A stretch of 64,000 bases of DNA, from the NCBI GenBank assembly GCA_937146765.1, contig CAKZRP010000007.1:221927-285926 (forward strand). The letters are read 5' to 3'. This document shows positions 9,515 to 18,189 of the stretch, one piece after another. The notes under the pieces were generated by a model. It saw only the letters and a program-made list of their open reading frames with translations, did no database searches and was not told the DNA's origin. The DNA is from an uncultured Paracoccaceae bacterium (lineage in GTDB: Bacteria; Pseudomonadota; Alphaproteobacteria; Rhodobacterales; Rhodobacteraceae). Position 1 is the stretch's first letter. Every line of letters begins with the position of its first letter. The position numbers and the translations under genes are program-made.

Positions 9515-9810
9515 CCGCTCCTCCTGTCGAACCCCTTGCCGGGCAGATGCCCCCGGCCCGCGGGGGCCTGGTCTTTCTGCTCGGGGTCCGCGGCGCGGCG
9601 CTGTTCTTCGGCGATGCCATCAGCACGCCCGCACTTTCGGTCCTCTCCGCGGTTGAGCGTCTGATCTGGCGCCCTCAAGCCCATCAGGGCAGGTTTCGCC
9701 CCGAAACCTGCCACGCCACCGAGGGCGGGTCTCACGGCTGCGGCGGGCTTCAATCTCGGGGGTCCGCTGCGGAGCGGCAATACTTGACAGAAGTAATCGG
9801 AAAATTCTAG
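9511..9810 (+). pseudogene. kup potassium-transporter fragment
   Basis: A 99-codon frame opens at an ATG overlapping the exoD stop (ATGA). About residues 22-48 match an internal piece of Kup K+ uptake proteins: GAALFFGDAISTPALSVLSA, against the family form GAxLFYGDGxITPAISVLSAVEG. Nothing before or after it looks like Kup. The rest is low-complexity, and the frame ends after ~50 unrelated residues. Intact Kup has over 600 residues, and this motif normally lies about 100 residues in. This is therefore a relic of an internal fragment rather than a working transporter. Confidence 0.7.
9688..9712. repeat. 25-bp perfect hairpin in the kup-remnant region
   Basis: Two 11-bp arms (GGCAGGTTTCG and CGAAACCTGCC) are exact inverted copies separated by CCC. 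No T-tract follows on either strand, so it is not a standard intrinsic terminator. It could be the end of a lost mobile element or an RNA structure. Confidence 0.6.
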
Positions 9811-9811
9811 G

Positions 9812-9828
9812 GCAGGGTTGAACCCTGC
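9812..9828. promoter_or_regulatory. 17-bp palindrome in the methyltransferase leader
   Basis: Arms GCAGGGTT and AACCCTGC flank a single G, and the last base lies 10 nt before the methyltransferase ATG at 9839. A TTGACA hexamer occurs at 9783-9788, ~25 bp before the palindrome, but no good -10 follows at normal spacing. The palindrome could be an operator or a hairpin near the ribosome binding site. Confidence 0.4.
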
Positions 9829-9838
9829 GGAGTGTGCC

Positions 9839-10621
9839 ATGACCAATCCTCTTCTGTCCAATCACGGGCTGCGCGACGAGATCCGCGAATATTGGTCCGA
9901 CAGGGCTGCCACCTTTGACGACGACCCTGGTCACCGGATTGCGGAAGGGGCGGAAATGGCGGCCTGGGAGGCCCTGTTTCGCCGCCATCTCGGCGCTGCA
10001 GAGGGACGGCAGCTACTTGATCTTGCCTCCGGGACCGGTGAGATTGCCCGGCTCGGTCGCGGCCTTGGCTTTGCGGTCACCGGGCTGGACTGGTCGGAAC
10101 CGATGCTGGCGCGGGCGCGGGCCAAAGTGCCGGAGGCGACCTTTCTGCAGTCCGATGCGGAGCGTCCGCTGGTGGCCGACGGTAGTATGGATGTGATCGT
10201 GACCCGGCATCTGGTCTGGACCCTGGTGGATCCGGCGGCGGCCTTTGCCGCCTGGCACCGGGCCCTTGTGCCGGGCGGGCGTCTGCTGCTGGTGGATGGC
10301 GACTTTGTCAGCCGGGGCTGGCTTGCCCGGCTGCTGGCGCGGCTGACCCCCGCACCCGCCGGGCGCAATTGGGAACGGCACCTCTCGATCCTGTCGCGGG
10401 TGCATTTCGCACAGGGGGCCCGGGCCGAAGCCGTGGCCGAATTGCTGGCAGAGGCGGGATTCACCGAGATCACCATCGACACCGACCTGCGGGCGATCCA
10501 CGCCGCGCAGGCGCGGGCCCTGGGCTGGAAGAAATCGCTGCTGCGTCGGTCCGAGCATCGCTATGCCATCAGTGCAACCGCTGGACCGCGCCGCGCCGGT
10601 GTTCAGCCGCAAGGCAGGTAG
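9839..10621 (+). CDS. Class I SAM-dependent methyltransferase
   Basis: This 260-residue protein carries the SAM-binding motif I LLDLASGTGEIARL (about residues 60-73), then GLDWSEPML as motif II, DAERPL, and post-motif GGRLLLVDGD. This is a complete Rossmann-type methyltransferase core of the UbiE/arsenite-methyltransferase-like group. The substrate is unknown. The conserved N-terminus REYWSDRAATFD supports the start at 9839 rather than the ATG at 9818, which lies inside the palindrome. It is followed by a convergent LysR gene 31 bp away, so it looks like a single-gene unit. The C-terminal ~15 residues are basic and Ala/Gly-rich. Confidence 0.85.
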   Translation: MTNPLLSNHGLRDEIREYWSDRAATFDDDPGHRIAEGAEMAAWEALFRRHLGAAEGRQLLDLASGTGEIARLGRGLGFAVTGLDWSEPMLARARAKVPEATFLQSDAERPLVADGSMDVIVTRHLVWTLVDPAAAFAAWHRALVPGGRLLLVDGDFVSRGWLARLLARLTPAPAGRNWERHLSILSRVHFAQGARAEAVAELLAEAGFTEITIDTDLRAIHAAQARALGWKKSLLRRSEHRYAISATAGPRRAGVQPQGR

Positions 10622-10652
10622 ACCGTTTCCCTGCCCGAACCCTTATGTGGCG

Positions 10653-11540
10653 TCAGGTGGATCCGGTCGCGGCGCGGATCCCGGTCCAGAGCGCCTCTGC
10701 CACCACACCGGGGGCACGGTCGCGGCGTCGCATCTTGAAGATCATGGTGCGACGGACCGGAAATCCTTCGAGGGGAAGCGCGACCAGCGCCCCGGAGCGG
10801 CGTTCCCTTTCCGTCATATGGTCTGGCAAGCCGCCCCATCCGAGACCGGCCAGGATCACCTTCTTCTTGGCCGAGAGATCGGACACCGTCCATTTGAGGC
10901 CGCCGGGCAGCAGGTCGCGGCTCTGGGAATAGGTCTCGCCACCACTGCCGGCGGTGACCACTTGCACCTTGCCTTGCAGGTCGGAGACCGAGAGGACACG
11001 GCCGCCCTGCGTGAGACCCAGCGCAGGGCTGGCGACGGGGCGGATCACCACTTCGCCGAAGGGTTCCGCATCAACCCGATCGACCGGCACCCCGTCCAGC
11101 GCGGCGAGGGCAATATCGGCCTCTCCCTCCATGAGCCGCGCAATCGGACCGCCCATCATCTCCATGCGCAGCCGCAGATGCGTGGCGGGATAAAGACCGC
11201 CGATCTCTGCCAGCACCGGCAAGAGCGGGTCGAGATCGAGGGTCGCACTGACGGCCAGCGTCAATTCGGGCTCTTCCTCGGCCCGCAGACGGGCTGCGGT
11301 CCGCTGCAGATCCTGCATCTGCCGCAGCACCCGCGCGGCCTCGCGAAAAAACACCTCGCCGGCCGGAGTGAGGGTCGGTCGATAGGTGGCGCGGCTGAAC
11401 AGCTCCAGTTGCAGCTCGTCCTCTAAAAGGCGGATGCCGTGACTGATCGCGGATTGGGATTTGTTCAAACGCTCTGCCGCGCCGCGAAAGGTGCCGGTGG
11501 TCACGATGGCCTCCAGCATCAGAAGTTGGTCGTGTCTCAC
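10653..11540 (-). CDS. LysR-family transcriptional regulator
   Basis: The protein has 295 residues from a GTG start at 11540. The N-terminal winged helix-turn-helix spans residues ~1-60, with LEAIVTTGTFRGAAERLNKSQSAISHGIRLLEDEL. An effector-binding domain follows (ELTLAVSATLDLDPLLP and onward). The length is typical. It is divergent from the GST operon, with ~110 bp between the two starts holding a strong LysR-type palindrome. It therefore most likely controls its own promoter and the gst/NTF2/tautomerase genes. The ligand is unknown, though an electrophile or aromatic metabolite would fit the targets. Confidence 0.92.
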   Translation of the reverse strand: MRHDQLLMLEAIVTTGTFRGAAERLNKSQSAISHGIRLLEDELQLELFSRATYRPTLTPAGEVFFREAARVLRQMQDLQRTAARLRAEEEPELTLAVSATLDLDPLLPVLAEIGGLYPATHLRLRMEMMGGPIARLMEGEADIALAALDGVPVDRVDAEPFGEVVIRPVASPALGLTQGGRVLSVSDLQGKVQVVTAGSGGETYSQSRDLLPGGLKWTVSDLSAKKKVILAGLGWGGLPDHMTERERRSGALVALPLEGFPVRRTMIFKMRRRDRAPGVVAEALWTGIRAATGST

Positions 11541-11551
11541 GGGGGTCTCAC

Positions 11552-11572
11552 ATGATCTGTTTCATAGATCAT
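11552..11572. promoter_or_regulatory. LysR-type operator between lysR and gst
   Basis: A perfect inverted repeat, ATGATCT-N7-AGATCAT, lies 12 bp upstream of the lysR start and 79 bp upstream of the gst start. It contains the T-N11-A core of LysR recognition sites. The position fits autoregulation plus activation of the divergent operon. Confidence 0.7.
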
Positions 11573-11650
11573 AAGTATGAGAACTCGATATTATCAACAG
11601 CTCATGAGTCCGGGTAGCCAGAAGGGGTTCCACAGACCCAGGAGACCCAG

Positions 11651-12262
11651 ATGAAACTTTACTACAAACCCGGCGCCTGTCCCCTTGCCAGTCACATCGT
11701 CTTGCAGGAAGTCGGCCAGCCCTTTGCCATCGAGGCGGTCGACACCGGCACCGGACGGACCGCCAGCGGCGAGGATTTTCGCCGCATCAATCCCAAGGGC
11801 TATGTCCCGGCCCTGGAGCTGGCGGAGGGTGTGGTGCTGACCGAAGGCGCGGCCATCCTGCAGTTCCTCGCCGACCGCTGGCCAGAGGCCGGATTGGCAC
11901 CGCAGGCCGGGACGCTGGACCGGGCGCGGCTGCAGGAGCTGCTGCACTGGATCGGATCGGAGCTGCACAAGGCCTTCAGTCCGCTGTTTCGCGAGGCGAC
12001 CATCGCCGAGGGGAGGCAAGCGGCGCAGGCCGCGGTGGCGCAGAAATTCGATCTGATCGAAGCGGATCTGGCCGATGGACGCGAGTGGCTGGTGGCCAAC
12101 CGGTTTTCCGTGGCGGACGCCTATCTCTTCACGGTGGCGCGTTGGGCGGGGTATTGCGACATCGATCTCGCCCTCTGGCCGCATCTGGCGGGCTTTGTGG
12201 ACCGCTGTGCCGCGCGTCCGGCCACGCAGGCGGCCCTGCGGGCGGAAGGGCTGCTGCAATGA
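11651..12262 (+). CDS. Glutathione S-transferase
   Basis: This 203-residue protein has a thioredoxin-like N-terminus: MKLYYKPGACPLASHI, the bacterial GST (beta class) signature with Cys 10 in the active-site position. NPKGYVPALEL follows with the cis-Pro. The C-terminal helical domain contains FSVADAYLFTVARWA (the N-capping box). The enzyme conjugates or reduces electrophiles with glutathione in the cytoplasm. A GGAGACCC stretch lies before the ATG at 11651. The stop overlaps the next start (ATGA), so the two genes are translationally coupled. Confidence 0.93.
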   Translation: MKLYYKPGACPLASHIVLQEVGQPFAIEAVDTGTGRTASGEDFRRINPKGYVPALELAEGVVLTEGAAILQFLADRWPEAGLAPQAGTLDRARLQELLHWIGSELHKAFSPLFREATIAEGRQAAQAAVAQKFDLIEADLADGREWLVANRFSVADAYLFTVARWAGYCDIDLALWPHLAGFVDRCAARPATQAALRAEGLLQ

Positions 12263-12639
12263 CCCCGGCGCATCACCAACAGATCCGCGACCTGATGGAG
12301 GGCTATTTCGAGGGCCTTCATCAGGCGGACAGCGCGAAGTTGCGAAGGGTCTTCCATCCGCGGCTGGCCTATGTCTGTGCCACCGAAGGGGAGGAACTCT
12401 ACCTCGATCTGGACAGCTACATGACGCGGGTCGATGGGCGCGACCCGGCCGCCCTGCGAGGCCAGCCGCGGGCGGATCGTCTGCTGGAGATCGCCTTTGT
12501 CGGTGATCGCCTGGCCCGGGTGACAGCCCGAATGTCGCTGATGGGGCGCAGCTATACCGACCTTCTGACGGTGATCCGAGAGGGCGCGGACTGGCGGATC
12601 GTCGCCAAAGTCTTTGTCTTCAGCCCGCAGGAGACCTGA
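12259..12639 (+). CDS. NTF2-like (SnoaL/lumazine-binding type) small protein
   Basis: The 126 residues start at the ATG overlapping the GST stop. The helical N-terminus (IRDLMEGYFEGLHQAD) is followed by FHP and a series of strands ending DWRIVAKVFVF, which is the cone-shaped NTF2-like fold of the putative lumazine-binding/DUF4440 type. These proteins are either small enzymes or binding proteins. The function here is unknown, but coupling to GST and a tautomerase suggests detoxification or catabolism of a small reactive compound. Confidence 0.8.
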   Translation: MTPAHHQQIRDLMEGYFEGLHQADSAKLRRVFHPRLAYVCATEGEELYLDLDSYMTRVDGRDPAALRGQPRADRLLEIAFVGDRLARVTARMSLMGRSYTDLLTVIREGADWRIVAKVFVFSPQET

Positions 12640-12642
12640 CCC

Positions 12643-12864
12643 ATGCCCTATGTGAACATCAAGGTGACGCGGGAAGGCGGCCCCGAGGGCAAGGGTCCCA
12701 GCGCAGCGGACAAGGCGCGACTTATCGAGGGCGTAACCCTGTTGTTGCGCGATGTCCTTGGCAAGGCACCGGCCACGACCTTTGTCGTCATCGACGAGGT
12801 GCCGTTGGAGGATTGGGGGATCGGCGGCCTGCCGGTCGAGGCCTATCGCGCACAGCGTCCCTGA
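12643..12864 (+). CDS. 4-oxalocrotonate tautomerase family protein
   Basis: A 73-residue protein starting MPYVNIKVTREG, so Pro 2 becomes the N-terminal catalytic proline after Met removal, as the family requires. The small beta-alpha-beta fold is recognisable, with VFVIDEVP-type strand TFVVIDEVPLEDWGIGG near the C-terminus. The family catalyses keto-enol tautomerisation or dehalogenation of small acids. It is the third gene of the LysR-linked operon, 3 bp after the NTF2-like gene. Confidence 0.88.
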   Translation: MPYVNIKVTREGGPEGKGPSAADKARLIEGVTLLLRDVLGKAPATTFVVIDEVPLEDWGIGGLPVEAYRAQRP

Positions 12865-12967
12865 GGACGGCTGACGCCTTGCGGACCCCGGGGCGGCTGG
12901 AGCGGTTCCGGGGTCATGCAATGGTCCGGTGCGGTGAGGGCTGTGGAGCGAAGAGCCGGCGGATCGC

Positions 12968-12996
12968 GCTTTGCATTTGTCGCACAACTGTATAAT
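12968..12996 (+). promoter_or_regulatory. Candidate promoter for the aminotransferase gene
   Basis: A perfect TATAAT occurs at 12991-12996, 48 bp before the ATG at 13044. The best -35 hexamer at normal spacing is poor (around 12968-12974). A TTGCAT at 12971 would leave only 14 bp. The call rests on the -10 box. Confidence 0.45.
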
Positions 12997-13043
12997 AAGG
13001 AGGGGTAACTCCGGGCTGGCGAGTCTTGCAGAAGGTACCGCAC

Positions 13044-14228
13044 ATGAAGACCACTTCCATCACCACACGTCTGGCAGGCCTCGGAGGGGCCAAATGGGAT
13101 CTGCATCTGGCCGCGCGCGAGCGCAAGGACCGGGGCGAGGATGTGATCGAAATGACCATCGGCGAGCCTGATGTCGCGCTGCCGGAGGCCCTGGCGGAGA
13201 GCGCGATTGCGGCGCTGAAGGCGGGACGGACGCAATATTCTAACGGGCGCGGCGAGGCCAATCTGCGCGATGCCCTGGCCGAAGCCTATGCGCAGCGGCG
13301 CGGGCGCGCCTTTGACCGGGACAATATCCTGTGTTTTCCCGGCACCCAGACCGCTCTTTACGCGGTGATGCAGGGCGTGGCCGAGACCGGTGATGAGGTG
13401 ATCGTCGGCGATCCGCTTTATGCCACCTACGAGGGCGTGATCCGGGCGACCGGGGCGAATGTGGTGCCTGTTCCCCTGCATCCCGAGCACGGGTTTCGCA
13501 TCCAGGCGGCGGACATTGCGGCCCGGATTACCGACAAGACCCGTGCCATCCTGCTCAACACGCCGCATAATCCGACCGGCGCCATCCTGCGGCGCAGCGA
13601 GCTGGAAGCCATTGCCGCGCTGGCCCTCGACCATGATCTCTGGCTGATCTCCGACGAGGTCTATGAGGATCTCGTCTTTGACGGTCATGCCTTCCTGTCG
13701 CCGCTGTCGCTGGCGGAGGTGGCCGACCGCACAATCGCGGTCTCGTCGATTTCCAAATCCCATGCCGCGCCGGGTCTGCGCAGCGGCTGGGCGGTGGCGC
13801 CGAAGTCCTTCTGCGAGGCCTTGCTGCCGGTCTCCGAGACCATGTTGTTCGGCAATCAGCCCTTCATTGCCGATATGACCGCCCAGGCGATCCGCGAGGG
13901 GTCCCCGGTGGCGGCTGGAATGCGCCAGCGGTTTGCCCGGCGGGCCGCCTATCTGGCGGATCGGATCGAAGCGGAAACGCCGCTGCGGGTGCATCGTCCC
14001 GAGGCGGGCATGTTTGCGCTTCTCGATGTCAGCCCGCTGGCGATGGATTGCGACCGCTTTGCCTGGGCCTTGCTGGAAGAGGCCGGGGTGGCGGTGATGC
14101 CCGGATCGTCCTTTGGCGCGCATATGACGGATTGGGTCCGTCTCGCCCTGACCATTCCTGACGCGGAGCTGAGCCGGGCGGTCGACCGGATCTGCAATTT
14201 TTCCCGTGTTCGGGCCGCCGCAGAATAG
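13044..14228 (+). CDS. PLP-dependent aminotransferase, class I/II
   Basis: This 394-residue fold-type I aminotransferase starts MKTTSITTRLAGLGGAKWD. It shows the N-terminal MTIGEPDV substrate loop, the NTPHNPTGAIL motif, the SDEVYEDLVFDG region (Asp and Tyr that hold PLP), the SISKSHAAPGLRSGW segment with the PLP lysine near residue 239, and a C-terminal arginine region RLALTIPD. It transfers amino groups between an amino acid and a 2-oxo acid. The family covers aspartate and aromatic aminotransferases, so the exact substrate is open. The start at 13044 has AGAAGG upstream; the in-frame ATG-like start at 13026 is less well placed. Confidence 0.92.
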   Translation: MKTTSITTRLAGLGGAKWDLHLAARERKDRGEDVIEMTIGEPDVALPEALAESAIAALKAGRTQYSNGRGEANLRDALAEAYAQRRGRAFDRDNILCFPGTQTALYAVMQGVAETGDEVIVGDPLYATYEGVIRATGANVVPVPLHPEHGFRIQAADIAARITDKTRAILLNTPHNPTGAILRRSELEAIAALALDHDLWLISDEVYEDLVFDGHAFLSPLSLAEVADRTIAVSSISKSHAAPGLRSGWAVAPKSFCEALLPVSETMLFGNQPFIADMTAQAIREGSPVAAGMRQRFARRAAYLADRIEAETPLRVHRPEAGMFALLDVSPLAMDCDRFAWALLEEAGVAVMPGSSFGAHMTDWVRLALTIPDAELSRAVDRICNFSRVRAAAE

Positions 14229-14333
14229 GCGGCGCTACACAAAGCGGTGCGTGCCGGTTGAAACCGGGGCCTGCGGCGTTTTATGAGGGTTCACCTGGGG
14301 GTGTGCCCCCGTTTGCCGCAGGAGGGGCCAGTC

Positions 14334-15626
14334 ATGGCCGATGAAGCACGCGCCAACCCGGCGGAAGAAGTGATTTGCGTGATCGGGCTGGGCTATGTCG
14401 GTCTGCCTCTGGCGGTGGAATTCGCCCGCGTTCAGCAGGTGATCGGCTTTGACATCAACGCCACCCGGATCGAAGAGCTGCAGCGGGGAGAAGACCGTAC
14501 CCGCGAGATCAGCGCCCAAGACCTTGCCTCGGTGCCTGCGCTGCGCCTGACCTGCGACCTCGAGGAGATCCGGGCGGCGAGGATCTACATCGTCACCGTT
14601 CCCACCCCGATCGATTCGAACCGCCGCCCGGATCTCGGTCCCTTGCTGGCGGCGAGCCGCCTTGTCGGTCAGGTGCTGAAACCGGGCGATACGGTGATCT
14701 ATGAATCCACCGTCTATCCAGGCGCCACCGAAGAGGACTGCGTTCCGATCCTCGAACAGCAGTCGGGGCTGCGGCTCAACCGGGACTTTGGCGTCGGCTA
14801 CAGCCCGGAGCGGATCAATCCCGGGGACAAGACCCATCGCCTGCCGACAATCGTAAAGGTGACCTCCGGGTCGTCGCCGCAGACCGCGGCAAAGGTCGAC
14901 GCACTTTATGCGCGGATCGTGACGGCGGGCACCTATCCGGCCGAGAGCATCCGCGTGGCGGAGGCCGCCAAGGTGATCGAGAACAGCCAGCGTGACATCA
15001 ACATTGCGCTCATCAACGAGTTGGCGAAGATTTTCAACCGCATGGGGCTGGACACCGAGGCGGTGCTGAAAGCGGCGGGCACCAAGTGGAATTTCCTGAA
15101 TTTCCGTCCCGGCCTGGTGGGGGGGCATTGCATCGGCGTTGACCCCTATTACCTGACCCACAAGGCGCAGGAACTGGGCTATCACCCGGAGATCCTGTTG
15201 TCGGGACGGCGGCTCAACGATGGCATGGGGTCCTATGTGGCGCAGCAGATGGTCAAGGCCATGTTGCAGCGGCGGCGTCCGGTGGTTGATGCCCGGCTGC
15301 TGATCATGGGCCTGACGTTCAAGGAGAACTGCCCCGATCTGCGCAATACTCGTGTGGTCGATGTGATCGAGGGGCTGCGGGACTACGGCATTGCGGTGGA
15401 TGTGTTTGATCCCCATGCCGATGCGGCAGAGGCGCAGCGCGAGTACGGGCTTGACGTGCTGACGGTGCCGGAGCAGGGCGTCTATGACGGTATCATCCTG
15501 GCGGTGGCGCATCAGGAGTTCCGCGAGATGGGCGCCCCTGCGATCCGCGCTTTTGGCAAGGCAGGGGCGCTGATCTATGATCTGAAATACGTGCTGGGCG
15601 CGGAAGAAGCGGACCTGCGGCTGTAA
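14334..15626 (+). CDS. Nucleotide-sugar dehydrogenase (TviB/WbpO-like UDP-GlcNAc/GalNAc 6-dehydrogenase)
   Basis: At 430 residues, it opens with the NAD-binding [15 protein letters not shown] (residues ~15-30). The conserved [11 protein letters not shown] and [10 protein letters not shown] follow, then the central helix with [23 protein letters not shown]. The catalytic cysteine lies in [18 protein letters not shown]-terminal Rossmann domain ([15 protein letters not shown]) closes the protein. The [10 protein letters not shown] form and overall pattern fit enzymes that oxidise UDP-HexNAc to the uronic acid for capsule or O-antigen. GGAGG at 14321 fixes the start at 14334. There are no glycosyltransferases next to it, so it is an isolated sugar-nucleotide gene. 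Confidence 0.88.
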   Translation: MADEARANPAEEVICVIGLGYVGLPLAVEFARVQQVIGFDINATRIEELQRGEDRTREISAQDLASVPALRLTCDLEEIRAARIYIVTVPTPIDSNRRPDLGPLLAASRLVGQVLKPGDTVIYESTVYPGATEEDCVPILEQQSGLRLNRDFGVGYSPERINPGDKTHRLPTIVKVTSGSSPQTAAKVDALYARIVTAGTYPAESIRVAEAAKVIENSQRDINIALINELAKIFNRMGLDTEAVLKAAGTKWNFLNFRPGLVGGHCIGVDPYYLTHKAQELGYHPEILLSGRRLNDGMGSYVAQQMVKAMLQRRRPVVDARLLIMGLTFKENCPDLRNTRVVDVIEGLRDYGIAVDVFDPHADAAEAQREYGLDVLTVPEQGVYDGIILAVAHQEFREMGAPAIRAFGKAGALIYDLKYVLGAEEADLRL

Positions 15627-15651
15627 TCGGTCGCGGTCCCGGGAGAGAGCA

Positions 15652-16602
15652 ATGAAGATCTGTGTGATCCATACGGGCGGCACCATCGGCATGGTGGCGA
15701 CAGAGACCGGGTTTGCCCCGAAGGAGGGGTTGGTCGAGGCGGAACTGGAACGGTTGCGCGCGGCGGGCGAGATTACGGCCGAGTTCCAGCTGGTTGCAGC
15801 GCAGCCGCTGATCGACAGTGCCAATGCCATGCCCTCGGATTGGAACTGGATCATGGAACAGGTTGTCGCCCGGCATGACCATTGCGACGGTTTTGTGGTG
15901 ACACATGGCACCGATACCCTCGCCTTTACCGCGGCGGCGCTGACCTTCGGGCTCAAGGGGCTGAAAAAGCCGGTGATTCTGACCGGGGCAATGTTGGCTC
16001 TCAGCGAAGAGGGCAGCGATGGCACCCGCAACCTCACCGAGGCTTTTCTGGCGGCGGGAACTGCACCGGCCGGGGTCTGGGTGCAGTTTGCCGGGCAGCG
16101 CCTGCATGGGGCGCGGGTGCGCAAATCGCATTCGGTGGAGTTTGACGCCTTCAAGGCCTCGGCGACCGATATGCCGCCACATCAACAGGACGAGACCCTG
16201 TCGATGGTGTCCTATTCCGGGGCCTCGGCCCTCATCACCGCGGTGGCCCCCGGCATGAGCGCCGATCTGGTCGCCCTGGCGGCGGAGCGCGCCGAGGGCA
16301 TTGTCCTGCGCGTCTACGGCTCCGGCACGGTGCCGGAAGGGCTGGGTCTGCGCAAGGCCCTGCAGCGGGCCCGGGCCCAAGACATCCCGGTTCTGGCGGT
16401 TAGCCAATGCGCGGAAGGAGGGATTTCGCTCGGGACCTATTCCGCGGGGGCGCTCCTGCAGGAGACCGGTGCCATCGATGGCCGTGACATGACAGTGGAG
16501 GCGGCCTACGCCAAACTACTGCACGCCCTTTCGGTCACAAAAGACCCCTCGGAGCGCCGCCGGATCCTGCGAACACGCCTCTGCGGCGAATGGGCCACTT
16601 GA
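15652..16602 (+). CDS. L-asparaginase (type I/II asparaginase family)
   Basis: The 316-residue protein begins MKICVIHTGGTIGM, with the first catalytic Thr in TGGTIG. The second catalytic motif, VTHGTDTLAFTA, appears near residue 83-94, and ILTGAM follows. This is the two-threonine arrangement of bacterial asparaginases, which hydrolyse asparagine to aspartate and ammonia. No signal peptide is visible, which suggests a cytoplasmic enzyme. The gene starts 25 bp after the dehydrogenase stop behind a GGGAGAG ribosome binding site. Confidence 0.92.
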   Translation: MKICVIHTGGTIGMVATETGFAPKEGLVEAELERLRAAGEITAEFQLVAAQPLIDSANAMPSDWNWIMEQVVARHDHCDGFVVTHGTDTLAFTAAALTFGLKGLKKPVILTGAMLALSEEGSDGTRNLTEAFLAAGTAPAGVWVQFAGQRLHGARVRKSHSVEFDAFKASATDMPPHQQDETLSMVSYSGASALITAVAPGMSADLVALAAERAEGIVLRVYGSGTVPEGLGLRKALQRARAQDIPVLAVSQCAEGGISLGTYSAGALLQETGAIDGRDMTVEAAYAKLLHALSVTKDPSERRRILRTRLCGEWAT

Positions 16603-16703
16603 CTTTCCCTTATATGGGGAACGATTGGGGCTTTCGCCCATTGCATCCTGTTTGCGACACGCCTATGCCGCTCGCGTTTTCAATGTGAGTGGAGAAAGTC
16701 GCG

Positions 16704-18125
16704 ATGCAAGCGCTTCAACAGTTCTTCGGTTTGATCGGAGACCTGACCTGGGGATGGTCCCTCGTTCCGATCTTGGTGATCTTTGGTGTCTTTATCACCG
16801 TCGCCACCGGCTTTGTGCAGTTCCAGTTCTTTGGTCGGATGTTCCGGGTTCTGACCCGCGGCAGCACGGGCACGGGCCAATTGTCCGCCCGCGAAGCCCT
16901 GCTGGTTTCGGTCGGCGGGCGCGTGGGGGGCGGCAATATTGCAGGCGTCGCGGTGGCCATCACCCTCGGCGGCCCGGGCGCGGTCTTCTGGATGTGGGCG
17001 ATTGCCCTGGTCGGCATGGCGACGAGCCTGGTGGAATGCTCGCTGGCGCAGCTCTACAAGCGGGCCGACCCGGAGACCGGCCAGTACCGTGGCGGCCCGG
17101 CGCGCGCCATCCTGCACGGTCTGGGCGAGAACTACCGTTGGCTCGCGGTCATCTACGCGATCTGCCTGATTGCCTCCTTTGCCCTCGGGTTCAATGCCTT
17201 TCAGGGCAATACGGTGGCCGGCGCGGCAGAGGCCTCCCTGGGCATTGATCGTTTGTGGACAGGTGTCGTCTTGGCGCTGCTGACCGGGTTCATTGTCTTT
17301 GGCGGGATTCAGCGGATCGCCAAAGCCTCCGAGGTCGTGGTGCCGGTGATGGCGCTTGGGTACATCCTGATGGCCCTTGTGGTGATCCTGATGAACCTCG
17401 GCGAGGTGCCCTCGGTCCTGTCCTCCATCCTGGCCAATGCCTTCGGCTTTGAAGAAGCGGTCAGCGGCGGCATGGGGGCGGCGATTGCACAGGGTCTGCG
17501 CCGCGGTCTGTTCTCCAACGAAGCCGGCCTCGGCTCGGCTCCGAATGTCGCGGCCACCGCAGAGGTCAATCACCCGATCAGCCAGGGGATCACGCAGGCC
17601 TTTTCGGTCTTCATCGATACCATCCTGATTTGCAGCTGCACCGCGTTCGTGATCCTGCTGAGCGATGTCTATGTCCCCGGCGCCACCGATATCGATGGGG
17701 TGGCCCTGACCCAGGCCGCCATGGTTTCGCATCTGGGAACATGGTCGCAATATTTCCTGACCCTTGCCATCCTGCTGTTCGCCTTCTCCTCGGTGATCTA
17801 CAACTACTACCTGGGCGAGAACGCGATCTCGGTGCTGAGTGGCTCCTCCTTGGCGGTTATCGGGCTCAGACTGGTTGTCGTGGGCGTGGTGTTCCTTGGC
17901 GCGGTGGCCCCCAATGCCACTTCGGTCTTCTTCTTCTCCGACCCGCTGATGGGGCTGCTGGCATTGGTCAACTTGCTGGCGCTGATGATGCTGTTCCCGA
18001 TCGCGCTGCGGGTGCTGCAGGACTTCCGCAAGCAGCTGAAGGCGGGCATCGATCGTCCGGTCCTGGATATCGCGGAGTTCGCGGACCTCGACCTCGATCC
18101 CAAGGCCTGGCCGAAGCGCGGCTGA
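16704..18125 (+). CDS. Sodium:alanine symporter family (AGCS) transporter
   Basis: This 473-residue polytopic membrane protein carries AGCS signatures: VGGRVGGGNIAGVAVAITLGGPGA, the FSNEAGLGSAPN segment, and the VFIDTILICSCTAF helix. The family imports alanine or glycine with Na+. I chose ATG 16704, which has GGAGAAAG 5 nt upstream, over the GTG at 16689. Its position after asparaginase fits amino-acid use, but a ~100-bp gap may hold a separate promoter. Confidence 0.92.
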   Translation: MQALQQFFGLIGDLTWGWSLVPILVIFGVFITVATGFVQFQFFGRMFRVLTRGSTGTGQLSAREALLVSVGGRVGGGNIAGVAVAITLGGPGAVFWMWAIALVGMATSLVECSLAQLYKRADPETGQYRGGPARAILHGLGENYRWLAVIYAICLIASFALGFNAFQGNTVAGAAEASLGIDRLWTGVVLALLTGFIVFGGIQRIAKASEVVVPVMALGYILMALVVILMNLGEVPSVLSSILANAFGFEEAVSGGMGAAIAQGLRRGLFSNEAGLGSAPNVAATAEVNHPISQGITQAFSVFIDTILICSCTAFVILLSDVYVPGATDIDGVALTQAAMVSHLGTWSQYFLTLAILLFAFSSVIYNYYLGENAISVLSGSSLAVIGLRLVVVGVVFLGAVAPNATSVFFFSDPLMGLLALVNLLALMMLFPIALRVLQDFRKQLKAGIDRPVLDIAEFADLDLDPKAWPKRG

Positions 18126-18133
18126 TGACATGC

Positions 18134-18161
18134 AGGACCGCCCTTGTTCAAGGGCGGTCCT
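18134..18161. terminator. Bidirectional terminator between convergent genes
   Basis: A 13-bp arm (AGGACCGCCCTTG) is followed after TT by its exact inverted copy, then by GTCCTTT. It lies 9 bp after the symporter stop and 28 bp from the end of the opposing fusion gene, so it can serve both. Confidence 0.75.
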
Positions 18162-18189
18162 GTCCTTTGGGGCGGACAAGGCGGGTGCG

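Noticed and set aside
12971..12996. Possible shared operator between the aminotransferase promoter and the TetR site at 43557
   Set aside because: The two stretches look alike at first (GCACAA/GTACAA) but the half-site spacing and order differ.
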